From assembly GCA_900314645.1 (NCBI GenBank), contig OMWB01000005.1, positions 1-64,000 of the forward strand: a stretch of 64,000 nucleotides of DNA, in the 5' to 3' direction. The stretch is from an uncultured Actinomycetes bacterium. GTDB lineage: Bacteria; Actinomycetota; Coriobacteriia; Coriobacteriales; Atopobiaceae. Both the position numbers and the translations under genes were made by a program. This document shows, one piece after another, positions 1-8,099 of the stretch. Each line of letters opens with the position of its first letter. The first letter of the stretch is position 1. A model generated the notes under the pieces. That model worked only from the letters and a program-made list of their open reading frames with translations. It searched no databases and had not been told where the DNA came from.

Positions 1-103
1 TGATGTCGACCTCGGTGCCCTCGGCCTCGGCGGCCTCGATCATCTTGCGGACGAGGAGCGACGTGGACATGCCGGCGGCGCAGAACAGACGGATGGTGAG
101 CAT
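1..103 (-). CDS. PTS lactose/cellobiose-family EIIB, N-terminal part only
   Basis: The frame starts with ATG at 101-103 and leaves the window on the left, so only 34 residues are visible. They begin MLTIRLFCAAGMSTSLLV, the phosphocysteine loop of lactose/cellobiose-type EIIB. Cys8 is the expected acceptor of phosphate from EIIA, which EIIB then passes to the sugar bound by EIIC. A GAAAGGA ribosome site lies just upstream. The 5' end, including the ribosome site, is almost identical to the start of the shortened EIIB gene at 3014-3190. It is the last visible gene of the minus-strand PTS cluster. Whether the rest of the domain is complete cannot be seen here. Confidence 0.85.
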   Translation of the reverse strand, partial: MLTIRLFCAAGMSTSLLVRKMIEAAEAEGTEVDI

Positions 104-120
104 AGCGGGGTTCCTTTCTC
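22..120. repeat. 99-bp direct repeat, copy 1
   Basis: This segment covers the ribosome site and first 26 or so codons of the partial EIIB gene. It matches 3109-3207 with two mismatches (positions 100 and 107), including 78 identical bases from 22 to 99. Both copies are in the same orientation, about 3.1 kb apart. Confidence 0.9.
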
Positions 121-217
121 TAGGACTGTTACTAACGCGCGGGCCCATTCCCCGTGCGCAAGAATCCTTTCCCATATTATCTGACGTTTAAAAGGTAGCA
201 TCTGATAGATATGCTAA

Positions 218-250
218 TCGGGCCACCCTTTCGATAAAAGGATGGCCCGA
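218..250 (-). terminator. Hairpin between the membrane-protein gene and the EIIB gene
   Basis: TCGGGCCA at 218-225 pairs with TGGCCCGA at 243-250, with further pairing across the CCTTT/AAAGG inner part. It lies downstream of the gene at 307-849. No strong T-run follows on the minus strand, so termination may be leaky or the hairpin may serve in RNA processing. On the plus strand it is followed by CTTCTTT. Confidence 0.5.
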
Positions 251-306
251 CTTCTTTAAGTGGTAATCATGCACAGACTACACACATAGCAAGCTTGAAA
301 AAGACT

Positions 307-849
307 CTACTTGCTCCCGCTCTTCTTCGACTCTTTCTCGGCCTTACGACGGCGCTTCTTGCGCTCTTGCGGAGTGAGGTTCTGGTCGGCGTCCGGATCC
401 GTCGACCAAGGCCCGCGATATGAGCCCGACGGCCAGAATCCCATCAGGGGCACGCCCGCCCAGGGAATGCCCGCGGCGATGAAGCCAAGGAAGTAGGTGA
501 AACCGAATGCCTTGCACATAAGCAGGGACATGAACCACCACATGATGAAGTTGATGATGGCAAACGCGTTGATGATGGGGTAGTCAACACCAACCGCCGC
601 AACAAAGGCCACAAAGGTGGTTGAGGCAAAGATCGCAGCAAATGAGAAGTCATCCCACGCCAGTCTAAAGGCGACGTACGGGCCTAAGAACGGTACAAAA
701 GCGTGGATGGGATTCTTCCCTGCCTTATCAAACAGACGATACCAGCCAATGCCCACCAAAAGCCGCGTGAACAGAGCGACGAGCAACGCTCCGTTGATAC
801 CCGCGATGCTGAACTGGCCGTAGGCGTTATAGAGCCCAATACCAAACAT
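307..849 (-). CDS. Small multi-pass membrane protein, DUF5684-like
   Basis: This 180-residue protein has about four hydrophobic segments, near residues 15-35, 45-65, 70-90 and 92-135, and ends in a lysine/arginine-rich tail (ERKKRRRKAEKESKK). The order of segments and the pattern GWYRLFDKAGKNPIHAFVP resemble small membrane proteins of the DUF5684 type, which have no firmly known role. It is a plasma-membrane protein by composition. It lies between the flavodoxin-like gene and the partial EIIB gene on the same strand, but nothing in it points to sugar transport. I do not assign a function. Confidence 0.7.
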   Translation of the reverse strand: MFGIGLYNAYGQFSIAGINGALLVALFTRLLVGIGWYRLFDKAGKNPIHAFVPFLGPYVAFRLAWDDFSFAAIFASTTFVAFVAAVGVDYPIINAFAIINFIMWWFMSLLMCKAFGFTYFLGFIAAGIPWAGVPLMGFWPSGSYRGPWSTDPDADQNLTPQERKKRRRKAEKESKKSGSK

Positions 850-892
850 AAGTTACCTCTTCGAAGGGATGGTTAGTTACTGCCGCAATTGC

Positions 893-1438
893 CTACGCGT
901 CGACATCCTGATCAGTGTCGTCATCTGCATTCGCCTCGGCTTCGGCAGCAGCCTTCGCTGCTGCTTCGGCCTCACGCTGCGCCTTGATCTCCTGGGACCT
1001 CTTGAAGACGAGATACGGAGGCAGACCGTCAAGAGAACGGTCGCGCGTGATCTCGTTCTTGGCAAAGTACTCGATAACGCCGATGAGGTCATCATTAGGA
1101 CGATGGCGCGACCAAACAGCCTGCTTGTTGATCTTGATGCCCTTTTGCTTCAGCACGTCCTGAATGAGCAGGATGGGACGACGGGTCAGCATGGACGAGC
1201 CAAAGACGACCGCCTCGCTAATCAGGTCCTCAGGAAGGTCCTGCAGGTACGCCTTAAATGCAGGGTCAAGTTGAAAGTTATAGAGGGCGCCGCCGACAAA
1301 GAGAAGGTCGACCGGTTCCTTAATCTTGGCCTTAGGGGAATTGATGGGGATAGCTTCAACGCCACACCCACGCGAAAGGGCTTCCGCCATCGATTTGACG
1401 TTACCACCACGTGATTGGTACCTAATTGCGACCTTCAT
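893..1438 (-). CDS. Flavodoxin-like domain protein with acidic Ala-rich tail
   Basis: This 181-residue protein starts MKVAIRYQSRGGNVKSMAEAL, which has the shape of a flavodoxin phosphate-binding loop (T/S-x-x-G-N-x-K/T), although the classical TGNT is replaced by RGGNVKS. A hydrophobic strand followed by GGALYN matches the second flavin-contact loop. The last 35 residues are low-complexity Ala/Glu/Asp (EAEAAAKAAAEAEANADDD). It may bind FMN and act as a small redox protein, or it may have lost flavin. The gene follows the EIIC gene after a terminator, so it probably has its own transcription start. The start is supported by GGAGACCCC just before the ATG. Confidence 0.7.
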   Translation of the reverse strand: MKVAIRYQSRGGNVKSMAEALSRGCGVEAIPINSPKAKIKEPVDLLFVGGALYNFQLDPAFKAYLQDLPEDLISEAVVFGSSMLTRRPILLIQDVLKQKGIKINKQAVWSRHRPNDDLIGVIEYFAKNEITRDRSLDGLPPYLVFKRSQEIKAQREAEAAAKAAAEAEANADDDTDQDVDA

Positions 1439-1513
1439 GGGGTCTCCTAGCTAACGAAATGCACAACTCTATTAGTATACCGCAGCTACACAACCACAGT
1501 TTTCCGGCATGTG

Positions 1514-1547
1514 AAAAGGGCGGGGAGGAATCTCTTCCTCCTCGCCC
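1514..1547 (-). terminator. Rho-independent terminator after the EIIC gene
   Basis: Read on the minus strand, a 13-bp stem (GGGCGAGGAGGAA / TTCCTCCCCGCCC, one mismatch) with a GAGA loop is followed by TTTTCAC. It sits 40 bases past the EIIC stop codon. Confidence 0.85.
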
Positions 1548-1586
1548 CTAGCTACGCGTAGGAATCGGTTTGATTCTTAGTGGATC

Positions 1587-2912
1587 TTACGCATCCATTG
1601 CCTGCTCGTTGGCGTACAGCTCGTTGTCAACGGCGCGGGCGAACGGCAGATACAGGAAGAACGAGATAACGAGCTCGATGATCTGCATCAGAGCGCCCTG
1701 CCAGCCGATGCACAGCAGGCCGGAGAGGATGGGAGGCGTAGTCCAAGGAACGGTGACGCCGGTGGTGTAGGGGATGAAGCCGATGGCGGTCAGGATGTAG
1801 GCAAGAGTGTTGCCAATGACGGGAGCCAGGACGAACGGGATGAACAGCTCCGGGTTCATGACGATCGGGGTGCCGAAGAGGATCGGCTCGTTGATGTTGA
1901 AGATGCCGGAGCCGAGGCCGAGCTTACCAACCTGCTTCATCTGAGCGGACTTCGCGAAGAAGACCATGAAGATGACGAGGCCCATGGTGACGCCAGAGCC
2001 TGTGATGGCCTGGAAGCAGTTCACGAAGGCGTCGGTGAAGATGTGGCCACCGTTGGCGGGCATAGCCGCGACGGCCTCGGAGCGGGACATACCGGAAGCG
2101 ATGAGCTTCTGGAAGATGTCGGCGTTCTCGAGGTTGTTGGTGGTGGCGATGGGGCCGGAGACGGAGCCGACGACGGTGGCGCCGTGGACGCCGAACCACC
2201 AGAGCAGCGGGATCAGGGTCTCGAAGACGATGACGCCCACGAGGGAGTCGCCGAAGCCCTGGAGCGGGATCTGCAGCCACTTGTAGATGAGCTCGATCGG
2301 GGTCACGCCAGCGATGCCGTCGCAGATAGCGTAGATGACGGTGGCGCCGGCGATCATGACGGCAGCGGGGATGAGGCCGGTGAAGGCAGCGGCAACGCCA
2401 TCAGGCACGCCGTCCGGCATCTTGATGCGGATGTCCTTCTTCAGGAACCAGCTGTAGATGAGACCGGTGAGCAGGCCAGCGATGATGGCGCCGATCATGC
2501 CCTGGCCGCCCAGCCAGGTCTTGTCGAGGCCAGCGACGTTGGCGCCGTCGGGACCCGCACCCGCGATGTAATCGGGGATGAGGATCAGGAAGACGGCGAT
2601 GGAGATGACGGCGGCAGAGAAGGGCTCCCAGCCGTCGTTCTTGGCCCACTGATAGGCGACGCCGAGGGCCGCGATGACGGCGGTGATGGCGAACGTCGAG
2701 GTGTAGGCATGGCTCAGATACGGAACCGCACCGGTGGCCGCGACCATGTTGGCCAGGGACTCAACGGGCAGCTGGAACAGGAGCAGGCACACAGCACCGA
2801 CGATGATGAGCGGCATGGAATAAACCAGACCGTCCTTGACGGCACGAATGCCGCGGGTGTTCACGAACTTCATGACTGCGGGGAGAATTGTATTCTGGAA
2901 AAACTCCTGCAT
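1587..2912 (-). CDS. PTS lactose/cellobiose-family EIIC permease
   Basis: This 441-residue integral membrane protein binds and carries a beta-glycoside or similar disaccharide while it is phosphorylated by its EIIB partner. Features typical of the family are visible: the N-terminal helix before GIRAVKDGLVYSMPLIIVGA, the long hydrophobic segments, and the motif region FNINEPILFGTPIVMNP near residue 315-335, whose NEP-x2-FG-x-P core is the EIIC substrate loop. Length is normal (420-450). The gene lies 101 bases downstream of the shortened EIIB gene and is probably transcribed with it. No EIIA is visible in this window, so it must come from elsewhere. The sugar cannot be told from the sequence alone. 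Confidence 0.92.
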   Translation of the reverse strand: MQEFFQNTILPAVMKFVNTRGIRAVKDGLVYSMPLIIVGAVCLLLFQLPVESLANMVAATGAVPYLSHAYTSTFAITAVIAALGVAYQWAKNDGWEPFSAAVISIAVFLILIPDYIAGAGPDGANVAGLDKTWLGGQGMIGAIIAGLLTGLIYSWFLKKDIRIKMPDGVPDGVAAAFTGLIPAAVMIAGATVIYAICDGIAGVTPIELIYKWLQIPLQGFGDSLVGVIVFETLIPLLWWFGVHGATVVGSVSGPIATTNNLENADIFQKLIASGMSRSEAVAAMPANGGHIFTDAFVNCFQAITGSGVTMGLVIFMVFFAKSAQMKQVGKLGLGSGIFNINEPILFGTPIVMNPELFIPFVLAPVIGNTLAYILTAIGFIPYTTGVTVPWTTPPILSGLLCIGWQGALMQIIELVISFFLYLPFARAVDNELYANEQAMDA

Positions 2913-3013
2913 GAGGTGACACCTTCCTTTCTTTCTTCTTTCCTTCCCTTTTCCTTACGCGCAAACGCATTCAGCCGCCGTAGCCGCGGCCGAGAAATGC
3001 CAAAAGAGAGAGA

Positions 3014-3190
3014 CTAGCAGCCGATGAGCTTCTTGGCGAAGGCCAGGACGTTCTTGCCGTTGACCATGCCGTAGTCGGCCATCGGGATGACGTCGCAGGG
3101 GACGCCGGCGGCCTCGGCGGCCTCGATCATCTTGCGGACGAGGAGCGACGTGGACATGCCGGCGGCGCAGAACAGACGGATGGTGATCAT
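3014..3190 (-). CDS. Shortened PTS EIIB (58 residues, centre missing)
   Basis: The 59-codon frame begins MITIRLFCAAGMSTSLLV, with Cys8 as the phosphate acceptor, and ends VIPMADYGMVNGKNVLAF, which looks like the normal last segment of lactose/cellobiose EIIB (IDxxdYGxmnGxkvL). Family members are about 100-105 residues. Roughly 45 residues between strand 1/helix 1 and the last strand/helix are absent, with no frameshift or stop. It could be a gene with an internal in-frame deletion, probably unable to fold as a normal EIIB, or a retained small variant. A good ribosome site (GAAAGGA) and a candidate promoter upstream suggest that it is expressed and leads the operon with EIIC. Confidence 0.8.
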   Translation of the reverse strand: MITIRLFCAAGMSTSLLVRKMIEAAEAAGVPCDVIPMADYGMVNGKNVLAFAKKLIGC

Positions 3191-3207
3191 AGCTGGGTTC
3201 CTTTCTC
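3109..3207. repeat. 99-bp direct repeat, copy 2
   Basis: Second copy of the segment at 22-120, covering the ribosome site and the first codons of the shortened EIIB gene. Confidence 0.9.
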
Positions 3208-3607
3208 TCTCTTCCCTATCTGTTGGGCTGACCCATGCAGATAAAAATCAGGCATGTCTTTTCCTTTCGCGGAACATGCCCATCACACAATTTACATTTT
3301 TCTGGCAACTTTGCAAGTACTTTTTTTCCATTAGATTGCGAATCTTTTTACACGTATAGCGACAACTTCATATAACCGCAGGTAGATGACGTGTCTTGCG
3401 TCCGTTGCATTTTGGCAACTGTTCATTTTGTCCCGCTCATGGTAGCAATCAACTGAAGATCCCCTACAAGCCATCGCTGCTCAAGGACATGCTGACTCGA
3501 TGATGTAAACATGTCTTTTCTGTTTCCTGTTACCTCTACCACGAGCATCAATGTTACAAGTATCCCATCGAGCTATAGGAGCATCGGCTTTTTGAGAGGA
3601 GGCTTCT
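3191..3607. other. 417-bp divergent intergenic region of the PTS cluster
   Basis: This AT-richer stretch separates the shortened EIIB gene (minus) from the GntR gene (plus). It holds a 7-bp inverted repeat GGCATGT (3251-3257) / ACATGCC (3274-3280) in the EIIB leader. It also holds two direct copies of TGGCAACT, at 3303-3310 and 3411-3419 approximately, preceded by T-rich tracts. One candidate minus-strand promoter is listed separately. These could be operators for the neighbouring GntR protein, but this is inference. I see no coding sequence. Confidence 0.5.
3289..3316 (-). promoter_or_regulatory. Candidate promoter of the EIIB-EIIC operon
   Basis: On the minus strand TTGCAA (3316-3311), a 16-base spacer and TAAATT (3294-3289) form a plausible sigma-70 type promoter about 100 bases upstream of the EIIB start. 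One copy of the TGGCAACT direct repeat lies inside the spacer, a position where a bound regulator would block transcription. Confidence 0.4.
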
Positions 3608-4327
3608 ATGCATAAGTACATGACCATCGTGCTGGACATTCGTCACAAGATCTCGTCAGGCGAGTACACGCAGGGTGAGAAGCTTCCCACCATCCCCGAG
3701 CTCTGTGAGCAGTACGATGTCAGCAAAATCACGGTAAAGCGTGCCATGGATGACCTTGAGTCCCTCGGCCTCATTGCTCGTCGCCGTGGCTCGGGTACGT
3801 TTGTGAAAGGTATCGCGGGTACCAGCACTCTGACGGGTGCGCGCAACACCTATAGCCACTTCGAGAACGTCATCCCCGATTCAGAGATACTCGACACCCA
3901 GGTCACGCGACAGGTCCACGAGTTTTTGGTGGTGCAACCGCCCACGGACATTGCCCAGATTCTCGACATGGATTCCGAGTCGTTTGCCTACTACATCTGC
4001 CGCACGCGGTTCTCTGATGGCGCTCCAGACCGCGTGGAGCACACCTATGTGCCCGTGCGCGTAGCTCCCGACCTCAAGCGATCCATGATGGAGGGGTCGC
4101 TGTATCGCTATATAGAGGACCAGCTTGGTCTCAAGGTAGCAAGCGCCCATCGCGCCATTGGCGCGGTGCATCCATCGATCGATGAGGCCAGATGGCTGAA
4201 CGTTGACCGGCAGACGCCGCTCGTGTCCGTCCGACAGGTTGGCTATCTGGACGACGGCACACCCTTCGAGGTCTCTACCTGCGTTCATGCCCCTGGCTAT
4301 GAGGTGTTCTCGGTAACCACGAAGTAG
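3608..4327 (+). CDS. GntR-family transcriptional regulator with UTRA domain
   Basis: This 239-residue protein has a winged-helix DNA-binding domain at residues 1-70 (KLPTIPELCEQYDVSKITVKRAM, then LIARRRGSGTFV, the GntR wing). A UTRA ligand-binding domain of the HutC subfamily follows at about 90-235. Such proteins usually repress a sugar-uptake operon and are released by a sugar phosphate. It is divergent from the PTS genes across a 417-bp region, so control of that cluster is the simplest reading. The start is an ATG 7 bases after GAGAGGAGG. There is no truncation. Confidence 0.9.
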   Translation: MHKYMTIVLDIRHKISSGEYTQGEKLPTIPELCEQYDVSKITVKRAMDDLESLGLIARRRGSGTFVKGIAGTSTLTGARNTYSHFENVIPDSEILDTQVTRQVHEFLVVQPPTDIAQILDMDSESFAYYICRTRFSDGAPDRVEHTYVPVRVAPDLKRSMMEGSLYRYIEDQLGLKVASAHRAIGAVHPSIDEARWLNVDRQTPLVSVRQVGYLDDGTPFEVSTCVHAPGYEVFSVTTK

Positions 4328-4365
4328 GGCGGGACAACGGCTCCGTACATTTGTTCGTCTCCTTG

Positions 4366-4374
4366 TGCTATGCT
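4366..4374 (+). promoter_or_regulatory. Candidate extended -10 for the helicase gene
   Basis: TGCTATGCT at 4366-4374 fits an extended -10 (TGnTAtgcT) with no clear -35. If used, transcription would begin near 4381, only about a dozen bases before the ATG, so the leader would start at the ribosome site itself. Confidence 0.3.
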
Positions 4375-4392
4375 GGTGCAAGGAGGTTGTTT

Positions 4393-6738
4393 ATGGACGT
4401 CTTTGATCGCTACGCGCCGTTTGTTCAGGACTTCATCTACGAGCATGGCTGGGAGTCGCTTCGCGGCGTACAGGTTGCCGCAGCAGAGGCCATCTTCAAC
4501 ACCGACGAGAACGTACTCCTTACCGCATCAACGGCCTCAGGAAAGACGGAGGCCGCCTTTTTTCCCATTCTCACGGAGTTTTGGGAGAATCCTCCATCAA
4601 CCGTGGGAGCCATCTATATAGGGCCTCTCAAGGCCTTGATCAACGATCAGTTCCTTAGGCTAGACGACCTCTGTGCCGAGGCCGGCATCAACGTCTGGCG
4701 TTGGCACGGCGACGTCTCCCCCTCCCACAAGAACCGCATGCTCAAGCACCCGTCTGGGATCCTGCAGATCACGCCAGAGTCGCTTGAGGCGCTGCTCTTG
4801 CACAAGCATGCGGCCATTGCCTCGCTCTTTGGTGATTTGCGCTATGTGGTCATCGATGAGGTCCATTCGCTGCTTCGCGGTGACCGTGGTGGGCAGTGCC
4901 TCGCCTGCATCGAGCGCCTCAGCCGCCTCGCAGGCGTGAAGCCACGCCGCATCGGTCTTTCGGCCACTATCGGAGACCCTGAGGCCACCGGACGCTATCT
5001 GTCCGCCGGCACAGGACGCGGCTGCGTGATTCCACGCGTCGAGGCCACCGGGCAGCGTTGGCGCATAAGCATGGAGCACTATTACATCACCGGGCTGCAG
5101 GCACCTGACCGCCTGCAGCCCAGCAAGGAAGAGGCACTCCTCACCCTCACTGATGTTGAGGCGTCTTACGAGATGCCCGACCAGCCCTCTACCGACCAGC
5201 CCATTCCCTCGAGAGACAACCTTCCCACAGAGGCGGACGCCACGGCGCTCTCGAAGCCTGACCCTGAGGCCGCCTCTGATCAAGCTCCCGTCTGGGCAGA
5301 CCCAGGCGTCGGCTACATCTTCGAGCATACGCGTGGCAGGAAATGCCTCGTGTTCTGCAACTCGCGCGAGGAGGCCGAAGACGTCACCACGACACTTCGC
5401 CAGTATTGCGAAGCGCGCAACGAGCCCGACCGCTTCCTTATCCATCACGGAAACCTCTCCCAAGCCATCCGCGAAGGCGCCGAAGACCTCATGCGTGATG
5501 AGACGGTACCCGTCACCACAGTCACCACGGCCACGCTTGAGCTGGGCATCGACATCGGACGTTTGGAGCGCGCCTTCCAGATTGACGCGCCATTTACGGT
5601 CTCGTCCTTCTTGCAGCGCATGGGAAGAACCGGGCGTCGCGGCCAGCCGCCTGAGATGTGGTTCGTCATGCGCGAGGAGGAGCCCGAACCGCGCGCGCTT
5701 CTGCCCGAGACCATACCCTGGAAACTCCTGCAAGGTGCTGCGTTGGTACAGCTCTATCTTGAGGAGCGCTGGGTGGAGCCACCCAGCCTTGACCGCCTCC
5801 CCTACAGCCTGCTGTACCACCAAACCATGGCCACGCTTGCTAGCTGCGGAGAGTTGACGCCTGCCGCGCTTGCCGAGCGCGTGCTCACCCTCACGCCGTT
5901 CCACCGCATCAGTCTTGATGACTTCCGTTGCCTGCTGCGCTACCTCATCGAGAAGGACCACGTCCAGATCACGGAATCGGGTGGCCTCATCGTTGGCCTC
6001 GCGGGCGAACGGGTAACCAACAACTTCAAGTTTTATGCGGTGTTTGCCGAGAACATCGAGTACACCGTCCGCAGCGAGTCCCAAGAGCTGGGCACCATTG
6101 TGCAGCCGCCCCCCGTGGGGGAGCGTATCGCCATCGCAGGCCATGTCTGGGTGGTTGACGAGATTGACCACAAGCGCCACCTCATCGAGGCGACGCAGGT
6201 CAAAGGCAAGGTCCCGGCATACTTTGGCGAGGTTGCAGGAGACGTCAACACGCACGTGCTCGAGCGCATGCGGCGGGTGCTGCAGGAAGACCAAATCTAC
6301 CCCTATCTCATGGAGAACGCCACGGCACGGCTCACTCAGGCTCGTCATGTTGCCGCAAACGCGCATCTCGCTGACGAGCCACTCATCTGCATGGGTGGCA
6401 ACATGTGGTGCCTTCTCCCCTGGCTTGGCAGCTACGCCTTCCTTGCACTCGAACGATTCCTCAAGATTCGATGCGCCGCGCAGCTGGGCCTCAAAGGCCT
6501 CTCGTCCTCGCGCCCGTACTTCATGCAGTTCAAGATGCAGGTGGATGCCGACGAGTTCTACCGCATTGTCAAGGAGCAGGCAGAGTTGCCTCTTGACCCC
6601 ATGGAGCTGCTGTATCCCGGGGAGGTCCCCTACTTTGACAAATATGACGAGAACGTCCCGCCTGAGCTGATTCGCAAGGGCTTTGCGCTGGGAATCCTCG
6701 ACATCGATGGCATGCTTGCTCGTATAGCCGAGTGGTAA
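4393..6738 (+). CDS. Lhr-like DEAD/DEAH-box helicase
   Basis: This 781-residue superfamily 2 helicase has all core motifs in order. Motif I is ASTASGKTE (about residue 45-53), followed by the Ia-like GPLKALINDQF and TPESLEALL. Motif II is DEVH (about 156), motif III SATIGDP, motif V TLELGIDIGR, and motif VI QRMGRTGRRG (about 410). About 310 further residues form a C-terminal region of the Lhr type, possibly including a winged helix. ATP-driven unwinding or remodelling of DNA or RNA is expected; the exact role, probably DNA repair, is inferred from the family. An in-frame start 14 codons upstream exists, but the ATG at 4393 has AAGGAGG at ideal distance. An 85-residue acidic insertion (about 255-310) precedes the second RecA domain. 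Confidence 0.88.
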   Translation: MDVFDRYAPFVQDFIYEHGWESLRGVQVAAAEAIFNTDENVLLTASTASGKTEAAFFPILTEFWENPPSTVGAIYIGPLKALINDQFLRLDDLCAEAGINVWRWHGDVSPSHKNRMLKHPSGILQITPESLEALLLHKHAAIASLFGDLRYVVIDEVHSLLRGDRGGQCLACIERLSRLAGVKPRRIGLSATIGDPEATGRYLSAGTGRGCVIPRVEATGQRWRISMEHYYITGLQAPDRLQPSKEEALLTLTDVEASYEMPDQPSTDQPIPSRDNLPTEADATALSKPDPEAASDQAPVWADPGVGYIFEHTRGRKCLVFCNSREEAEDVTTTLRQYCEARNEPDRFLIHHGNLSQAIREGAEDLMRDETVPVTTVTTATLELGIDIGRLERAFQIDAPFTVSSFLQRMGRTGRRGQPPEMWFVMREEEPEPRALLPETIPWKLLQGAALVQLYLEERWVEPPSLDRLPYSLLYHQTMATLASCGELTPAALAERVLTLTPFHRISLDDFRCLLRYLIEKDHVQITESGGLIVGLAGERVTNNFKFYAVFAENIEYTVRSESQELGTIVQPPPVGERIAIAGHVWVVDEIDHKRHLIEATQVKGKVPAYFGEVAGDVNTHVLERMRRVLQEDQIYPYLMENATARLTQARHVAANAHLADEPLICMGGNMWCLLPWLGSYAFLALERFLKIRCAAQLGLKGLSSSRPYFMQFKMQVDADEFYRIVKEQAELPLDPMELLYPGEVPYFDKYDENVPPELIRKGFALGILDIDGMLARIAEW

Positions 6739-6775
6739 ACTAGGATTTAAGAGCTTACCGTTCAGAGGAGGCACC

Positions 6776-6997
6776 ATGGCCCGCAGCGTGCTCATCAAGG
6801 ACACAACGCGCGAAGAGCGTGCGCAGATTGTTGCCAAGGCGCTCGACTGGTGCGGAGACTCAAGTTGCGAGCAATGCAGCGGTTGCAGCCTAGGTGTTGG
6901 GGCCATCGACAAGATGTACGCCCCCTACATTGATGGGCTTCTTGAGCTGGCGGAGGTCAATATGCTCCATGCCGCCACCAAGTTCACGCATGGCTAG
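6776..6997 (+). CDS. Small cysteine-rich protein of unknown function
   Basis: This 73-residue soluble protein begins MARSVLIKDTTREERAQIV and carries a tight cluster, CEQCSGCSLG, preceded by W-C-G-D-S-S at about residues 25-40. That gives four cysteines within 15 residues, which could hold a metal ion or an iron-sulfur cluster. The rest is predicted helical. A GGAGG ribosome site lies before the ATG. It stands between the helicase gene (38 bases upstream) and galE (about 45 bases downstream). I do not recognise a characterised family. Confidence 0.75.
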   Translation: MARSVLIKDTTREERAQIVAKALDWCGDSSCEQCSGCSLGVGAIDKMYAPYIDGLLELAEVNMLHAATKFTHG

Positions 6998-6999
6998 CG

Positions 7000-7005
7000 T
7001 ATACT
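7000..7005 (+). promoter_or_regulatory. Candidate -10 box for galE
   Basis: TATACT immediately after the stop of the small Cys-rich gene, about 38 bases before the galE ATG. No convincing -35 is seen. Confidence 0.3.
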
Positions 7006-7042
7006 TCTAAGGATTGTTGCAAACAACCCTTTGGAGGAACGC

Positions 7043-8098
7043 ATGGGCGAGAAGAAGGCACCCCACGACACCTGCGTGCTCGTCACCGGCGGCTGCGGGT
7101 TCATCGGCAGCCACACGGTGGTATGCCTGCTGGAGCAGGGCTACCAGGTCGTCGTCGTGGACGACCTGTCCAACTCGAGCGAGAAGGTGCTGGACCGCAT
7201 CGACACCATCGTGGGGGACGAGGCCGCCGAGCGTCTCACCTTCGTGCGCGCCGACGTCAACGACCGCGACGCCCTCGACGCCATCTTCGACGCGTTCGAC
7301 ATCGACCGCGTGATCCACTTCGCGGGCTTCAAGGCCGTGGGCGAGAGCGTACAGAAGCCCATCGAGTACTACTCCAACAACATCGGCAGCACGCTCACGC
7401 TGGTGGATGTGATGCGCCAGCACGGCTGTAAGTCCATCGTCTTCTCCAGCTCCGCCACCGTCTACGGCGACCCGGACGCGCTACCGCTCACCGAGGACAG
7501 CCCCAAGAAGCCGGCCACCAACCCCTACGGCTGGACCAAGTGGATGATCGAGGAGATGCTGCGCTCGCTCACCATCGCCGACCCGGAGTGGGACGTGGTT
7601 CTGCTGCGCTACTTCAACCCCATCGGCGCGCACCCGTCGGGCCTCATGGGCGAGGACCCCAAGGGCATCCCCAACAACCTGCTGCCCTACGTGGCGCAGG
7701 TGGCCGTGGGCCGGCGCGACGCGGTCCACGTCTTCGGCGACGACTACGACACGCCCGACGGCACCGGCGTCCGTGACTACATCCACGTGATGGATCTGGC
7801 CGCCGGACACGTGGCGGCGCTCGCCTGGATGGACGGCAAGACGGGATGCGAGGTCTTCAACCTCGGCACCGGGCGCGGCACCTCCGTGCTCGAGATCGTC
7901 AAGGCTTTCTCGGACGCCTGCGGGCGCGAGCTGCCCTACGTCATCGAGCCGCGCCGCGCCGGAGACGTCACCGCCAACTACGCGGACTGCACCAAGGCCA
8001 AGGAGATGCTCGGCTGGGAGGCCCAGTACGACATCGCCGACATGTGCCGCGACGGCTGGAACTGGCAGAGCCACAACCCCAACGGATACGAGGGGTAA
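7043..8098 (+). CDS. galE: UDP-glucose 4-epimerase
   Basis: This 351-residue short-chain dehydrogenase-type enzyme interconverts UDP-glucose and UDP-galactose with bound NAD. The N-terminal Rossmann motif is TGGCGFIGSH, followed by VVDDLSNSS. The catalytic Ser lies in FSSSATVYG and the Tyr-Lys pair in NPYGWTKWM, near residues 160-164. The substrate-binding segment YFNPIGAHPSG and the late motif NLGTGRGTSVLE are both present. A TTG lies 12 bases upstream in frame, but the ATG at 7043 follows GGAGG by five bases and is preferred. The gene is visibly richer in C-ending codons than the helicase gene before it, which may reflect high expression or separate ancestry. It feeds the Leloir pathway and surface polysaccharide synthesis. 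Confidence 0.95.
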   Translation: MGEKKAPHDTCVLVTGGCGFIGSHTVVCLLEQGYQVVVVDDLSNSSEKVLDRIDTIVGDEAAERLTFVRADVNDRDALDAIFDAFDIDRVIHFAGFKAVGESVQKPIEYYSNNIGSTLTLVDVMRQHGCKSIVFSSSATVYGDPDALPLTEDSPKKPATNPYGWTKWMIEEMLRSLTIADPEWDVVLLRYFNPIGAHPSGLMGEDPKGIPNNLLPYVAQVAVGRRDAVHVFGDDYDTPDGTGVRDYIHVMDLAAGHVAALAWMDGKTGCEVFNLGTGRGTSVLEIVKAFSDACGRELPYVIEPRRAGDVTANYADCTKAKEMLGWEAQYDIADMCRDGWNWQSHNPNGYEG

Positions 8099-8099
8099 C

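Noticed and set aside
4660..6912. A 750-codon open frame on the minus strand opposite the helicase gene
   Set aside because: Antisense shadow of a gene with all helicase motifs; no ribosome site or recognisable domain.
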